Shown here in pieces: positions 1-11,748 of a DNA stretch of 64,000 bases. The position numbers were made by a program, and so were the translations under genes. Position 1 is the first letter of the stretch. The number at the start of each line of letters is the position of its first letter. Location: NCBI RefSeq assembly GCF_963678635.1, contig NC_087071.1, positions 29,258,120 through 29,322,119 on the forward strand. The letters are read 5' to 3'. The DNA comes from Symsagittifera roscoffensis. Its lineage: Eukaryota; Xenacoelomorpha; Acoela; Convolutidae. A model generated the notes under the pieces. That model was given only the letters and a program-made list of their open reading frames with translations, was not told the origin of the DNA and ran no database searches.

Positions 1-569
1 AACTCTCATTAATACCAAAAATTCTCAGATAATGTCCCACTGGTGCATCATCTTATCAAAACTTCATAAAATTGTACTGTTAGGTTGAAGTAGTTGCAGT
101 TACATCCACCACAGGCTATTTTGTATACCAAATTGTCTATGAAGTCCTTCGAAAAAAAATCTTTTGAGAGAGGTCAAAAAAATCTTTGTTTTTTCTACTG
201 TAAATACTAAATGGATAGTAATTATATTACATATTTTAATGCAAAAACTTTTGCTTGATTTCCCGAATATTGCATCAGCAGCATGATTCATATGCTTTTC
301 GACACACTGCTGCCTGAACATTCTTTCCTTTGCTAGCAAACTAGATTTTTCAACCCCAAATAATTTGCTGAATGTTCTTGAAACTATATGGTCTATAATT
401 TTATAATAATTTGTCTACTATAATTTGTCTATTATAATAATAATTGGTCTACTATAATTTTGTTTAACTCGTTATCTATCTACGGTTTCCTGTTCCTATC
501 TAAAGGTTCGATAATATTTCCATAGAAGTGCTTCAAAAAACTCGGTTGAAAATCTCATTGATAAAACTC
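1..569. other. AT-rich DNA without recognised gene
   Basis: No convincing coding region or RNA gene is visible. Around 405-470 a short motif (TTTGTCTACTATAATT, with variants) is repeated three times in direct orientation, giving a small decayed tandem repeat. The 79-codon open frame on the minus strand (100-339) has no recognisable motif, so I treat it as chance. Confidence 0.5.
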
Positions 570-734
570 CCCGCAGTGACAAAAATGATAAAAATCAATT
601 ATCTACAGAAAACAATACAGATTTTAGATCTGTTGTAATTTAGTATCGTAACACTTCGATTATGTAGTTTTAATAATCGATTATAATGCAAATCAGTACT
701 AAAACGCTCTGAAACCGTTTTTTTTCTATATCAA

Positions 735-910
735 ATTTCCTGCATACTATATACATATTGTATACAGATTATCTAGAGATTATCTACAGATTAACCAGGG
801 ATTATCTACAGATTATCTACACATTATCAAACAGATTATATACTGATTTCACACAGATTATATACAGACTATATACAGATTGAATACATATTTTATTCAG
901 ACTGTATACA
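735..910 (+). repeat. Degenerate 10-12 bp tandem repeat (ACAGATTATCTAC type), cluster 1
   Basis: About 14 imperfect copies of an ACAGATTATCTAC/ACAGATTATATAC motif follow one another head to tail inside the MITE-like element. Spacing wobbles between 10 and 14 bp, so it is a decayed minisatellite rather than a coding sequence. Confidence 0.6.
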
Positions 911-1429
911 ATTAAATACTGATTTTCTCAACACTGTCGCCAATCAGATGATATAATTGTATTGAAATGAAATTATAATGCAGGCTTTTTATTGAAATTT
1001 TGTTTCTGATTTTTGATTTCAAAAAAACTCATAATTTTTTTCAGAATGCGTTGCTGCAAAACTTAATTGCTCTATGTAAAGGTTTCTAATTTTTTTATGA
1101 TTTTTTTTCTAGCAAAATTGAGCTGAAAAGGTTGATATTTTAAGTGGTAGTTGAAGAATATTTTAAGTGGTAGTAAGTTTTGCCCAAACTTACTTTTATT
1201 ACGGCGGGAACCCTATCTTTCAAAATCTTTCTTGGATCTCTTAAAACTTGAAGTTTGCGGTAAACAATTTTCTTCAAGTGAGTTCAGCTCACTGCAAGAC
1301 TGAGGAAAAGTTTCCTGATAACAAATTTTTGTTAAGTTTGTGAAAAAATCATTAATATAAATCATGAATAGCCGAAACTGAAATTGTTACGATCCTTATG
1401 GCTTTTAGGAAATTTAATCAATTTTATGC

Positions 1430-1562
1430 AAATTGTGTACAGATTATATACAGATCATCTACAGATTTTCTACAAGTTATATACAGATTATCTACAGGTT
1501 TCAATGTATAGAGATTATGCACTGACTATATGCAGACTATTTACAGATTGTATACAGGTTTT
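1430..1562 (+). repeat. Degenerate 10-12 bp tandem repeat (ACAGATTATCTAC type), cluster 2
   Basis: A second cluster of the same ACAGATTATATAC motif in the same orientation, about 520 bp after the first ends. It makes a 60-codon open frame (1384-1566) look protein-like (repeated YTD/LQ), but this is only the tandem repeat read in frame. Both clusters belong to the inverted-repeat element. Confidence 0.6.
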
Positions 1563-1741
1563 ATAGAATAGAAAAATCGATTACTAAAATCCATTTATTT
1601 CTGGTGGGAAACAAATAGATTCTATCTGTATAAAATTGATTATCGTTCGCAAAATGGTTCTAGATAAATCGATTCTATACTTAAATTAATCTGTATTTGT
1701 TTTGTTTATATTCGGTTTTTATCCATTGTTGTCACTGCGGG

Positions 1742-2627
1742 TCCGTTTATATTGCTGAGGATCGCAGCTTCAAAACTTCAACAGAATACCGGTGTCTGTA
1801 AATGTGTGACACCATCTACAGAATACTATTTGCAGTAATTGAACATTGACGTTGACACCAAGAAAAACTATTTTTCCGTCATCGAGTAGTTTTCTAACCG
1901 TAAATTGCTGGTTTGGATGTAATGTAACAAAAGTGCGGAGCGTAAAACCTCATCCACATCTCTCTTCACTCGTCTCGCCCTAACATCCACATAACGCAAA
2001 AAAAAGTTCCCCTCTATTTAAAATTTTCGGCATTAAGCGTTACAATTTAGCAAAGTTTTCTAATCAGAAATTTGACTAGTCAATTTAATTATTTTCGCAC
2101 AAACTTTGAAATAAGGACCAAAATTCTTTCTACACTTCTTGAAATTTTTTAAAAAATTTTGTTGAAAAATCTTTTCAACAGTTACGAGTAAGAGTTACGA
2201 GATTGTTTCATAACTACAAGGTACTCGGGGACTTAAACGTGTCGATTGCTTTAATTGTTATCATGTTTAATTTCGCGTTTCAAGTGGCACCAGACAAATC
2301 AATTTTTCCATTCAACAACTTTTGATAGTTTTTACTATCCAGTTACAGACTCAACGAGATCAATTCAAATTCTGATTACACTGCTTTCCTTGTCTATCAA
2401 AATGACCGAATACTGCTAAGTGTAACCTTTAGCTAAAAGGATAATCAGTAAAGCACCCATTGCCAACGAAGCATGCTGCAATTAAATCGTATCCAATTTA
2501 CTCTAGAAAAAGCTAACGAAAAGGTTAAAATAGTTTTTATGGATGAAAATGTTAAGGTGGACTCACTTCAAAGCGTTATCAGTTGATGACATAAGTTTTC
2601 AACTGATACAGGGAACAAATTTAAAAA
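1742..2627. other. Unannotated AT-rich stretch
   Basis: No recognisable gene, RNA or repeat. Short open stretches exist (for example 2470-2585 on the plus strand), but none carries a motif I can name. Confidence 0.4.
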
Positions 2628-2987
2628 TTGAAATCGCGCTCACATCATTATCGGAAAATAAAGAAGAGGACACAGTCCATCGAACATTTCCTTGAAAAGC
2701 AGTGCTATTTCAATAAACTTGATGAGGCCATGAAATTGAGGAGGAAAAAATTTGAGAATAACCTCTATCGAGATTCATGGACTGTTAATATTGACTCACT
2801 GACTCTTGATAAAATCATCAAAGCAAAGTTCAACAATAGTCCAGGTAAGGATCCAAATCAAGGGGGTCATAATGGTACAGACGCATCACCCATTATTGTT
2901 GTGTACTGTCGGGTTAATGCTAGTCAGGTCTTTGCGAAAAATTTGCGCGGTTTAATCAAAGCACCAATTTTTTTTGACATTAAATAG
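2628..2987 (+). CDS. Unrecognised 119-codon open reading frame, possibly retroelement debris
   Basis: This frame is fairly hydrophilic and rich in Lys, Arg and Asn. Its first 75 residues resemble the linker that precedes the RT domain in many non-LTR elements (basic, Tyr-Arg and NNSPGKD-like patches), but I see no catalytic motif. A GGTAAGGA sequence near 2844-2851 could be a splice donor; beyond it the composition changes. It lies just upstream of decayed RT-element copies. It may be a host exon, a LINE fragment or chance, and I cannot choose between them. Confidence 0.2.
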   Translation: MKSRSHHYRKIKKRTQSIEHFLEKQCYFNKLDEAMKLRRKKFENNLYRDSWTVNIDSLTLDKIIKAKFNNSPGKDPNQGGHNGTDASPIIVVYCRVNASQVFAKNLRGLIKAPIFFDIK

Positions 2988-3219
2988 CTGAAAAATTTTC
3001 TATCATACTGAAAGTGACTTTTTTCAAACCTATGTTTGCCAAACTGCTCGATATCTCATCTCAAGAAAAGAGAACTTACTCATCCCAGCAAAACGAGGAA
3101 TCAGCTCAGCGATAACTTTAAGGCTGTAGGGGAATAACGCAGGAATGACAAAGAAAATAACAAACCAAGTTAACTTAGACCAACCGACAGTGCATTTAGC
3201 TCGACAGAGTCCGTATAGC

Positions 3220-4460
3220 GAAATTTTTGCCTAACCGTTTTAATAAACCTACTAAATAGATGTGATATGATTGATATTTGAGCGTGTTTGTTGAGCGCTT
3301 TTGAAGAATTTAGAGACGGGTCTGTCAAGACGGACTATGTAGTCTGGTGGTGCGCAACTGGACTTCCTGAGCTCGCGTGAGATTGTTCTCTAACTGCGGC
3401 TTTGATAGAGTTTAGATAATTTTTTAATTATTTTTTTTTCAACTTTGAACTCCAATCATTTTAATATGGGTTAGTTCACTCGTCTTGTGTCCAGCCAAAT
3501 TCTTTTCTCACTTTCAGACAAGGCCATTATGAGGCAAAACGCCGCGCAAAAATGAGGAAAAAGGAATGTGTCAGCAAAAAATCTGGAAACCTTTGAAAGT
3601 TTTTCGGATTAGTTGAGTAATCTTATCTACGAGAAAGAAAGTTTTATTAATTGATTGGTTTTCTGATTGACTGGTTCAAAAACAGTCGACAGCCCTGAGC
3701 TTTCTAATAAGAACAATTGAGAGCCATTGTTGTTTTACTGCCTAAATATCTTCCCAAAGTGTCAAGCTCTTCTCAGACAGTTCTCAAGCAGAGAATAAAA
3801 TTAACCAAAACGTCGAAAAATGAAAATCAAATCAACAGATGAACGGGTACAAAGCTTTCAAGAGTAATTTCGGACAGCAATTGTTGAATGTGCTTCAGCG
3901 TAGAAAATCGAGACTACCAATGACATATCAGCTTTGAATCGCTATTGGTCACCGCCTAGTTTCAAAAGAGTCGTGAAAACATGGAGTTTGCCAAAAAATT
4001 GTAGTCGAAGATGAATGGCATGGCATTTTTATCTCACAAACCGCAAGGAGTTTCTCTAGGCTCCCAAATTTGAATGGCTTTTCGATCAAGGTTTCATCCC
4101 AACTCACGTTCCCTCTCTTTTAGTGCCCGGACAGATCAAAAGCAACCAGACGTTTTGAAGTTTCTCCCAAGGGCTGGATAGTTGACTTCCTAGGCCCTAG
4201 TAGAAAAATCGCAGGCTCGGTTTGTATACCCAGAAGAGCGGTGGCCGAGGTGAAAGATAGCAAAACTGACTATGGTAGAAATTACAAGTTGCGAACACTG
4301 CCTGCGTACTTGGCGCTATTAATGATCAAGCTAACTCACAGGAGTTTTTTGTAGGTCAATTTGAAAGGAAACGCTGCTCAATATAAAAATCTGATGAATG
4401 CGTAGTCACATATCAGTGTTTGCTATTTTCCTTCAACTCCCATTTCTTATCTGCAGAGGT
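3220..4460 (+). pseudogene. Internally deleted copy of the RT-element family (5' region joined to C-terminal region)
   Basis: The left part (about 3230-3800) matches the leader and N-terminal region of the larger copy at 6960-7800. The right part (about 3980-4460) matches the C-terminal region of that copy at 15600-16390, including a GWH-type Cys/His segment and a following sequence with LEP/RPDG-like traces. The RT domain that should lie between is missing, so this is a deletion derivative. No reading frame is intact. Confidence 0.5.
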
Positions 4461-4544
4461 TAGTATTCTCAATTTGGTTGGCTCAGTTCCCTATCATCTG
4501 ATTCTCTACTCTTATTGAAGTTTATTCAAATCAGTTACAAAAAC

Positions 4545-4935
4545 AATTTTTTTTTCAAACCTGACGATTCAGAAAGCTGCGAAAGCGTTTTATCTAGGTA
4601 GTAATTAGATGGAGTACGTTTTCTGCAATAAATATATATTCTGATAAATTTCTTGAAAAACGGTGGAACTTTTTTCCTGAATCGTGGTTTTCAGCCTAGT
4701 TCACGTTGGCTCATTTTCCATTATAAAAAAATGACATTCCTTTATTCTGGAACTAATTTTTGTCGGTCTGCATTGTAAAACGTGAAAATTTATTTGATTT
4801 TAAATTTTTTACTATCATTAAAAGTTCCGTAGTTTGTCAATTTACCAAATCTAACTTTAGTTTTTATGATTTGTTTTCGATTAAACTTTTTGGCTTTGGT
4901 TGTGTCAGCTTAATATGGCGCTATTATGATTAATT
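4545..4935 (+). repeat. Dispersed non-coding repeat R1, copy 1
   Basis: A block beginning with an ACCTGACGATTCAGAAAG-type sequence, passing through TTTTATCTAGGTAGTAA and ending with TTTTTGGCTTTGGTTGTGTC and TATGGCGCTATTA. The same ordered landmarks recur at 6020-6345 and, partly, at 51600-51890 and 53060-53400. No protein is visible; it may be a short non-autonomous element. Confidence 0.55.
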
Positions 4936-4939
4936 TCGC

Positions 4940-5270
4940 TTTTCAGATTGTATTTGGTCTGAGGGAAGTGTTTCCTGACCTGGGTAGTCTTGTGGTGCGT
5001 GAGATATCAGATTGTTCCTTTTCAGCGAGTTTTATTGAGTTCATAATTTTCTTTAAATTAAATTTGTGATATTTTTTTCTTCAGCTGAAAATTTCCAACC
5101 CTTTTATTATGGGCTAGTTCAATCCCCTTGTGTCGAGTCGAATTTTTTTCTTTCACCCTTACGCAGCGCCGTCTACTTGAGGAAACATAATAAGGAGTAT
5201 ACAAGCAAAGAATGCTTAAAACCTTTAGGACTTTTTAATTGGACGAGTTTATTCATATAATTTACTTTTT
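4940..5270 (+). repeat. Fragment of the RT-element 5' region
   Basis: Matches 7040-7360 in order: the TCTGAGGGAAG...TTTCCTG block, the CTTCAGCT-AAATTTCC block, then TACTTGAGGAAA and AAGCAAAGAATGCTTAAAACC. It is a third, truncated copy of the leader of the RT-element family. The 64-codon frame at 5066-5260 lies entirely within this repeat and is not regarded as a gene. Confidence 0.5.
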
Positions 5271-6010
5271 CTAATGCTTGATATTTCGATGCCTTAAGAG
5301 CGTAAATTAGGCAAATAATTTAGCACATTTTGAGTGCATCTAAGTATTAACAATCTAACTTACAATTACAGAGTGATCAAAAATCTCATACAAAATGTCT
5401 CACTTATATTCCATCGAAAAAGTTGAACAACTTAATCCGAAACATCTAATACACAATAAATTTTAAAAAGTTCTTGCCTGGAATTTTCTGAGATTTTCGA
5501 TCTCTGGTTTTTTGGATAGTTTCCTAATTTTAAGTTTTTGATTAGAGTTATAATGTTACGTCAACATGTCAGTTTTTAAATATACTTTTAGAATTTTTAG
5601 CCAAATTTTTACAACTTTGAAACTATAGTTTCAAAATCAGCTTCCTGTTGTAGCGCTTCTAGTGTTACAAAATAGTTTCGCTGATGGTGTGGAAAATGAT
5701 CTTATTTCTGAGCTATTAAAATCGGTTTTTCATTCGAGCAGGTTCTGCAGTTATTGAAGATTTTTTGACTGGCAGAAAGTTTGGGGGACTAGTCAAGGTT
5801 GCCATGAAAGCTTGTTCATTAAAACAAAAAAATTCAAAAAACCTCAGAAATTTAAGTATGATTGTAAAATTGATGTGTAATTATAACTCTGTAGTTAATA
5901 AAGGTTTTTGACTGGGCCCAATGATGAACGACTGAAGAAAACTTTCGGTTACCATAAATTTCTTCAGTTAATTAAAAATAACAGAATATCTGAGTAACTT
6001 AATCAAGGTT
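5271..6010. other. AT-rich DNA, nothing recognised
   Basis: No open frame of interest and no repeat that I can match elsewhere in the window. Confidence 0.4.
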
Positions 6011-6019
6011 GTCTGATTA

Positions 6020-6345
6020 CTTAGTATTTATGGCGCGCGCAGTTTATATAGTGGCCAATTTATGAATGGTTGATTTTGAAATTTAGTGTTGCTAAATATC
6101 CTAGGGTATGATCGATGATCATTTCCTAAAACAAACTTTTTTCTTCGAACCTGATGATTCAGAAAACTGCGGAAGCATTTTATCTAGGTAGTAAATAGAC
6201 GGAATACGTTTTCTGCGAAAAACTTATACTTTGATAAGTTTCAGGAAAAACGGTGGAACTTAGTTTTTATGATTTGTTTTCGTTTAAACTTTTTGGCTTT
6301 GGTCGTGTCAGCTTAAAATAGCGCTATTATAAATTTTTTGTCTTT
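6020..6345 (+). repeat. Dispersed non-coding repeat R1, copy 2
   Basis: Carries the R1 landmarks in order: TATGGCGCGCGCA, GTGGCCAATTTATGA, the CCTGATGATTCAGAAAAC block, TTTTATCTAGGTAGTAAAT, AAAACGGTGGAACTT, and TTTTTGGCTTTGGTCGTGTC. The GGCGCGCGCA-led part also occurs upstream of INTS12 at about 51728. Confidence 0.55.
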
Positions 6346-6650
6346 GCTCGAAAACTACCTAGCAAAGTCTTGAATTTTGGGATCAATTAGATAAATGGGT
6401 TGTGGGAAGCTGCCCAAATAATTGATTTTGCGCAATCTTTTTGAATATAAAAGTTTTGGCCCTCGAAAAGGTTAATAATTGATTTTTGTACCGTTTCTTG
6501 AAATTTTGACTTTTCTCGAAAACCACCCATCTAATTCTAACGATACAGGTTAATCGAGAACTTGAAAGCTATCTCTGCCTAAGCGGACCCGTCTTTCTTT
6601 TGCAGAAAATGTTTTTATTCTAGTAGAGACATTGGCCAAAAACGAAGTTT
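6346..6650. repeat. Two degenerate ~165-bp repeats (CTCGAAAACTACC type)
   Basis: Two successive units each run from a CTCGAAAAC(T/C)ACC block, through a GATCAAT/TAATCGA block and a short AAGC(T)...GCGCAA or CTAAGCGG block, to an AAAGTTTTGGCCCTCG-like block. The same ordered blocks recur many times in intron 2 of INTS12 (53500-56250), so this is a dispersed satellite-like family. Confidence 0.45.
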
Positions 6651-7704
6651 TTTGGCGGACAAAACCTTTTACCAAACGTGTCTGCTAGCAAATGTAATCA
6701 CTATTGACGTGCGAGAAACAAGCGGACTGACGAAGCTAACAATGCAATTTTTTTGGAGAATTTTTGAGAAGGACTATGAACAAATGCGCCTTGATAATAG
6801 CTTGCGATTTCAAACTGAACGACTGTAGAAGCAAAACTTCACTATAGATCAATCAACTGACGGGGAAAGCCCTACTTCTACTTTTTTCTTGCACTAAGTA
6901 AATGGTCTAAACTTGTTTTACTTTCCTAATTGTCAATAGCCTAATTGTTGTGATAAAATGATTAAATAGATGTGAAATGTTTATTTTTTGTGCCTGTTTG
7001 TCGAATGCCCTTTGAGTGATTTACGAGATAGGTCTGACAAGTAGGTATCTGGTCCGAGGGAAGAATTTCCTGGGCTGGGTAGTCTGGTGGTTTGCCGCAG
7101 GACCTTCTGAGCGTGCATGAGATTATTCCTTCTCAGCGAGTTTTTATCGATTTTGAAACTTTTTTATAATTAAATTTGTAATAATTTTTACTTCAGCTAC
7201 AAATTTCCAACACTATTATTACGGGCTAATTCAGTCTCCTTTTTTCCAGCGAAATTTTTTTTCACCTCTACGCAACACCCTTACTTGAGGAAAAATAATA
7301 AGGAGTTTACAAGCAAAGAATGCTTAAAACCTTCAAGACTTTTAAATTGGACGAGATGGGATTGTTGTTCTCTTTGAAATCATGTAAAAATAAATCTTAG
7401 CGACGCTAAAATGATTCAATGGTTTCAATGTCCTATATGTATGGGTTAATGTGAAAACTATCAGTAATGCTTCAATTGTTGATGACTTAGTGCTAGATAA
7501 TTATGTTAAAACGGCCATTTCTAAAGTTCGCGTGCTCAAAAGAGTACCTAAGGACTCGCTTGTTGCCTTGGCACAAAGCCTTTTGGATAAAATGAAAGAT
7601 ATTTTCTAAAATGTAGAAAATTTAACTTATTGGCTGTTGTTTCTGACATCTTTCTTGTTCTTTTGTAAAAACCCAAAAAAAGTGATCATAATTAGACGAC
7701 AGTT

Positions 7705-7905
7705 ATGAGCTTTATAATAAACAAAAAAGGCGCCAATATTGTTTCACTGCATAAATCCCTTCCTCAAAAGTCAAACCCGCCTAAGACAGATCTCGAGCAG
7801 ACAATAAAGCGAATTAGCAGCTGTCTAGTTGAGGGAAATAGTAAGGGAGTAAAAAAGCTGGCCGCTTCCGATGACCTGATTGCACCTTTTTCGGCTCCTA
7901 ACTAA
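7705..7905 (+). pseudogene. RT-element N-terminal fragment (linker before RT), unit 1 start
   Basis: The 66 codons contain a linker with an ISS...EGN...GVKKLAASDDLIAPF pattern, typical of the segment just before the RT domain in this family (small acidic loop, then SDD-x-APF). The same segment, without the first 23 codons, opens tandem units 2, 3, 4 and 6. Upstream at 7500-7610 another frame carries the preceding piece (VLKRVPKDSLVALAQSLLDK), so the reading frame is broken before this point. Confidence 0.45.
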
Positions 7906-9102
7906 AAAAAAATTGTTATCTAAACACTCAAAAAGAACAGATTTAAAAGCCCAAACTCAAAAACGTCAATATATTTTTTCGTAACTGAGTTCTTGGTTAA
8001 CAAAGGAGTTGTTTCCTTTTAGAATGGTTCGGGAGCTGGTCCGGAAAAGGTTGTTTTCAAGTTTCAAAGACAATATTAGTAAATAAAGTCAATGGATATA
8101 TAATGGACTTCAAGAAATCGGGCTCGGTTTCTTGAAGTCGCTCATCAAGCTACTAAACGTTTTAGGTAAAGGTTAAGTACTCAAACAGCTAAGATCTTTT
8201 TTCGGAGCAAAACTTTTAGCCCTTGTAGAAATAGACGGAAGCTTACGACCAATTGCTATCGGGAACACGCTGAGGCGCATCTCGTCTAATTGCGCAGTAA
8301 GCAAGGCTTTTGCAGAGCGATAATGTTTTTTTTTGGGAGTTTTCAAATAGGTTGTGGTACTGAAAGAGGAGCTGAAACTGATGCACGCTTCTTTAGAAAT
8401 TCGAGAAATCGTGATGACAACCCAAAATGCTCAGTTTTAACTATTCCGCTTAAAAGAGAAATTATGCTGAATCACGTTTTTTTGAACCACCCGGAGTTGT
8501 ATAAAAACACTCATTGCGTCTAAACTAAGACGAGTTACCTTTTTTTTACAGAAATTCCATCTTTAAGTCGGAGGAGGGAACACAGCAGGGTGATCCCGAG
8601 GCTCCACCGCTTTTTGTTGAAACAATACAGACCCTAGTAAAAAAAATTGAACCCAAAATATATGTTTGGTATTTAGACGATGGAAACCTAGCCGACGACT
8701 ACAAGATACTGCTTCGATACCTTAAAATCAACCTGGTATCAGAAAAGACTGTAGCTTAAGCCCAAACACAAAAATATGTGGGCTATAAAAAAGAATAAAA
8801 TTTTAAGTTCAAATTGTAATCTTGTGCTCCCCTATAGGCCAGTCTTGTCAAAAAGAACTGCTAAAGAAGCAATAGCTGAGCTGTTAAAGATTTTGGACGT
8901 TATTGATAAACTGGATGCACAATTTAGTTTTTACCTCATAAAAATGTGCTCTGACATGCCAAAACTGCAATAATTTTGGCTTATATGTCCTTGTTTTTTT
9001 ACTTCAGCTAAAAATTTCCAACACTATTATTACGGGATAATTCAGTCCCCTTTTGTTCAGCCGAATTTTTTTTCACCCTTACGCAACGCCCTTACTTGAG
9101 GA
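7774..9102 (+). repeat. RT-domain tandem unit 1 (~1.33 kb)
   Basis: Contains, in order, the SDDLIAPF linker, an RPIAIGNTLRR block (about 8250-8285), a GCGTERGAET block (about 8350-8380), an EEGTQQGDPEAPP block (about 8566-8610, RT motif 4) and a YLDD catalytic box (about 8671-8682, RT motif 5), followed by a Lys-rich thumb-like segment (8776-8970). Frames change several times. It is the only unit still attached to the native upstream sequence (7296-7773); later units start with a 115-bp spacer instead. Confidence 0.6.
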
Positions 9103-10428
9103 AACCCGCCTAAGACAGATCTCGAGCAGACAATAAAGCGAATCAGCAGCAATCTAGTTGAGGGAAATATAAAGAGAGGAATAAGGCTGGCCATTTCCGA
9201 TGACCTGATTGCACCTTTTTCGGCTCCTAACTAAAAAAAATTGGTATCTAAACACCCAAAAAGAGCAGATTTAAATGCCCAAACTCAAAAAACGTCAAAA
9301 ATTTTTTCGTAACTGAGTTCTTGGTGTAAAAAGCAGTTATGTCCTTTCAGAATAGTTCGGGAGCTGGTCCGGAAAAGATTGTTTTTCAAGTTTCAAAGAC
9401 TTTATTAGTAAATAAAGTCAATGGATATATAATGGACTTCAAGAAACCGGGCTCAGTTCCTTGAAGTCGCTAACCAAGCTACTAAACTTTATAGGTGAAG
9501 GTTAAGTACTCAAACAGCTGAAACCTTTTTTCGGAGCAAAACTTATAGCCCTTGTAGAAATAGACGGAAGTTTGGGACCAATTGCCATCGGGAACACGCT
9601 CAGGCGCAATTCGTCTAATTGCGCAGTGAGCAAGGCGTTTGCAGAGCGACAATGTTTTTTTGGGAGTTTTCAAAAAGGTTGTGGCACTAAAAGAGGAGCT
9701 GAAACTGATGCACGCTTCTATAGAAATTCGAGAAATCGTGATGACAACCCAAATTGCTCAGTTTTAACTATTCCGCTTAAAAGAGAAATTATGCTGAATC
9801 ACGTTTTTTTGAACCGCCCGGAGTTGTATAAAAACACTCATTGCGTCTAAACTAAGACGAGTTACCTTTTTTTTACAGAAATTCCATCTTTACGTCGGAG
9901 GAGGGAACACAGCAGGGTGATCCCGAAGCTCCACCGGGTTTTTTTGAAACAATACAGACCCTAGTAAAAAAATTGAACCCAAAATATATGTTTGGTATTT
10001 AGACGATGGAAACCTAGCCGACGACTACAAGATACTGCTTCGATACCTTAAAATCAACCTGGTATCAGAAAAGACTGTAGCTTAAGCCCAAACACAAAAA
10101 TATGTGGGCTATGAAAAAGAATAAAATTTTAAGTTCAAATTGTAATCTTGTGCTCCCCTATAGGCCAGTCTTGTCAAAAAGAACTGCTAAAGAAGCAATA
10201 GCTGAGCTGTTAAAGATTTTGGACGTTATTGATAAACTGGATGCACAATTTAATTTTTACCTCATAAAAATGTGCTCTGACATGCCAAAACTGCAATAAT
10301 TTTGGCTTATATGTCCTTGTTTTTTTACTTCAGCTAAAAATTTCCAACACTATTATTACGGGATAATTCAGTCCCCTTTTGTTCAGCCGAATTTTTTTTC
10401 ACCCTTATGCAACGCCCTTACTTGAGGA
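9103..10428 (+). repeat. RT-domain tandem unit 2 (~1.33 kb)
   Basis: Same ordered RT blocks as unit 1, shifted by about 1,329 bp: GPIAIGNTLRR at about 9573, GCGTKRGAET at about 9678, the QGDP block at about 9905 and the LDD box at about 9993. Nearly identical to unit 3. Its longest open piece is 92 codons (9572-9850). Confidence 0.6.
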
Positions 10429-11748
10429 AACCCGCCTAAGACAGATCTCGAGCAGACAATAAAGCGAATCAGCAGCAATCTAGTTGAGGGAAATATAAAG
10501 AGAGGAACAAGGCTGGCCATTTCCGATGACCTGATTGCACCTTTTTCGGCTCCTAACTAAAAACTAAAAAAAATTGGTACCTAAACACCCAAAAAGAGCA
10601 GATTTAAATGCCCAAACTCAAAAAACGTCAATAATTTTTTCGTAACTTGGTGTAAAAAGCAGTTGGGTCCTTTCAGAATAGTTCGGGAGCTGGTCCGGAA
10701 AAGATTGTTTTTCAAGTTTCAAAGACTTTATTAGTAAATAAAGTCAATGGATATATAATGGACTTCAAGAAACCGGGCTCAGTTCCTTGAAGTCGCTAAC
10801 CAAGCTACTAAACTTTATAGGTGAATGTTAAGTACTCAAACAGCTGAGACCTTTTTTCGGAGCAAAACTTATAGCCCTTGTAGAAATAGACGGAAGTTTG
10901 CGACCAATTGCCATCGGGAACACGCTCAGGCGCAATTCGTCTAATTGCGCAGTGAGCAAGGCTTTTGCAGAGCGACAATGTTTTTTGGGAGTTTTCAAAT
11001 AGGTTGTGGTACTAAAAGAGGAGCTGAAACTGATGCACGCTTCTATAGAAATTCGAGAAATCGTGATGACAACCCAAAATGCTCAGTTTTAACTATTCCG
11101 CTTAAAAGAGAAATTATGCTGAATCACGTTTTTTGAACCGCCCGGAGTTGTATAAAAACACCTATTGCGCCTAAACTAAGAAGAGTTACCTTTTTTACAG
11201 AAATTCCATCTTTACGTCGGAGGAGAAACACAGCAGGGTGATCCCGAGGCTCCACCGCTTTTTGTTGAAACAATACAGACCCTAGTAAAAAAAGAATAAA
11301 CCCAAAATATATGTTTGGTATTTAGACGATGGAAACCTAGCCGACGACTACAAGATACTGCTTCGATACCTTAAAATCATCCTGGTATCAGAAAAGACTG
11401 TAGCTTAAGCCCAAACACAAAAAAATGTGGGCTATAATAAAAATAAAATCTTAAGTTCAAATTGTAATCTTGTAGTCCCCCATAGGCCAGTCTTGTCAAA
11501 AAGAACTGCTAAAGAAGCAATAGCTGAGCTGTTAAAGATTTTGGACGTTATTGATAAGCTGGATGCACAATATGGTTTTTACTTCATAAAAGTGTGCTTT
11601 GACATGCCAAAACTGCAATAATTTTTGCGTATATGTCCTTTTTTTTTTACTTCAGCTAAAAATTTTCAACACTATTATTACGGGATAATTCAGTCCCCTT
11701 TTGTTCAGCCGATTTTTTTTCACCCTTACGCAACGCCCTTACTTGAGG
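10429..11748 (+). repeat. RT-domain tandem unit 3 (~1.32 kb)
   Basis: Same ordered RT blocks, about 1,326 bp after unit 2: RPIAIGNTLRR at about 10900, QGDP at about 11230, LDD at about 11320 and thumb-like segment 11427-11621. Very similar to unit 2 by eye, with small indels that change the frame. Confidence 0.6.

Larger units (their letters stand above)
570..1741. mobile_element. Non-autonomous DNA transposon (MITE-like) with terminal inverted repeats
   Basis: The left end (CCCGCAGTGAC at 570-580) and the right end (GTCACTGCGGG at 1731-1741) are perfect inverted repeats for 11 bp. The similarity continues inward for about 50-60 bp with mismatches and gaps; both ends share AATACAGATT and GATAAAAA-type blocks. 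The interior carries no transposase, only two clusters of a degenerate ACAGATTATCTAC repeat. That combination (matching ends, about 1.17 kb, no gene) fits a non-autonomous cut-and-paste element. I could not see a clear target-site duplication, so the superfamily is left open. Confidence 0.6.

Noticed and set aside
1384-1566. 60-codon frame with YTD/LQ repeats
   Set aside because: It is the degenerate ACAGATTATATAC tandem repeat read in frame.
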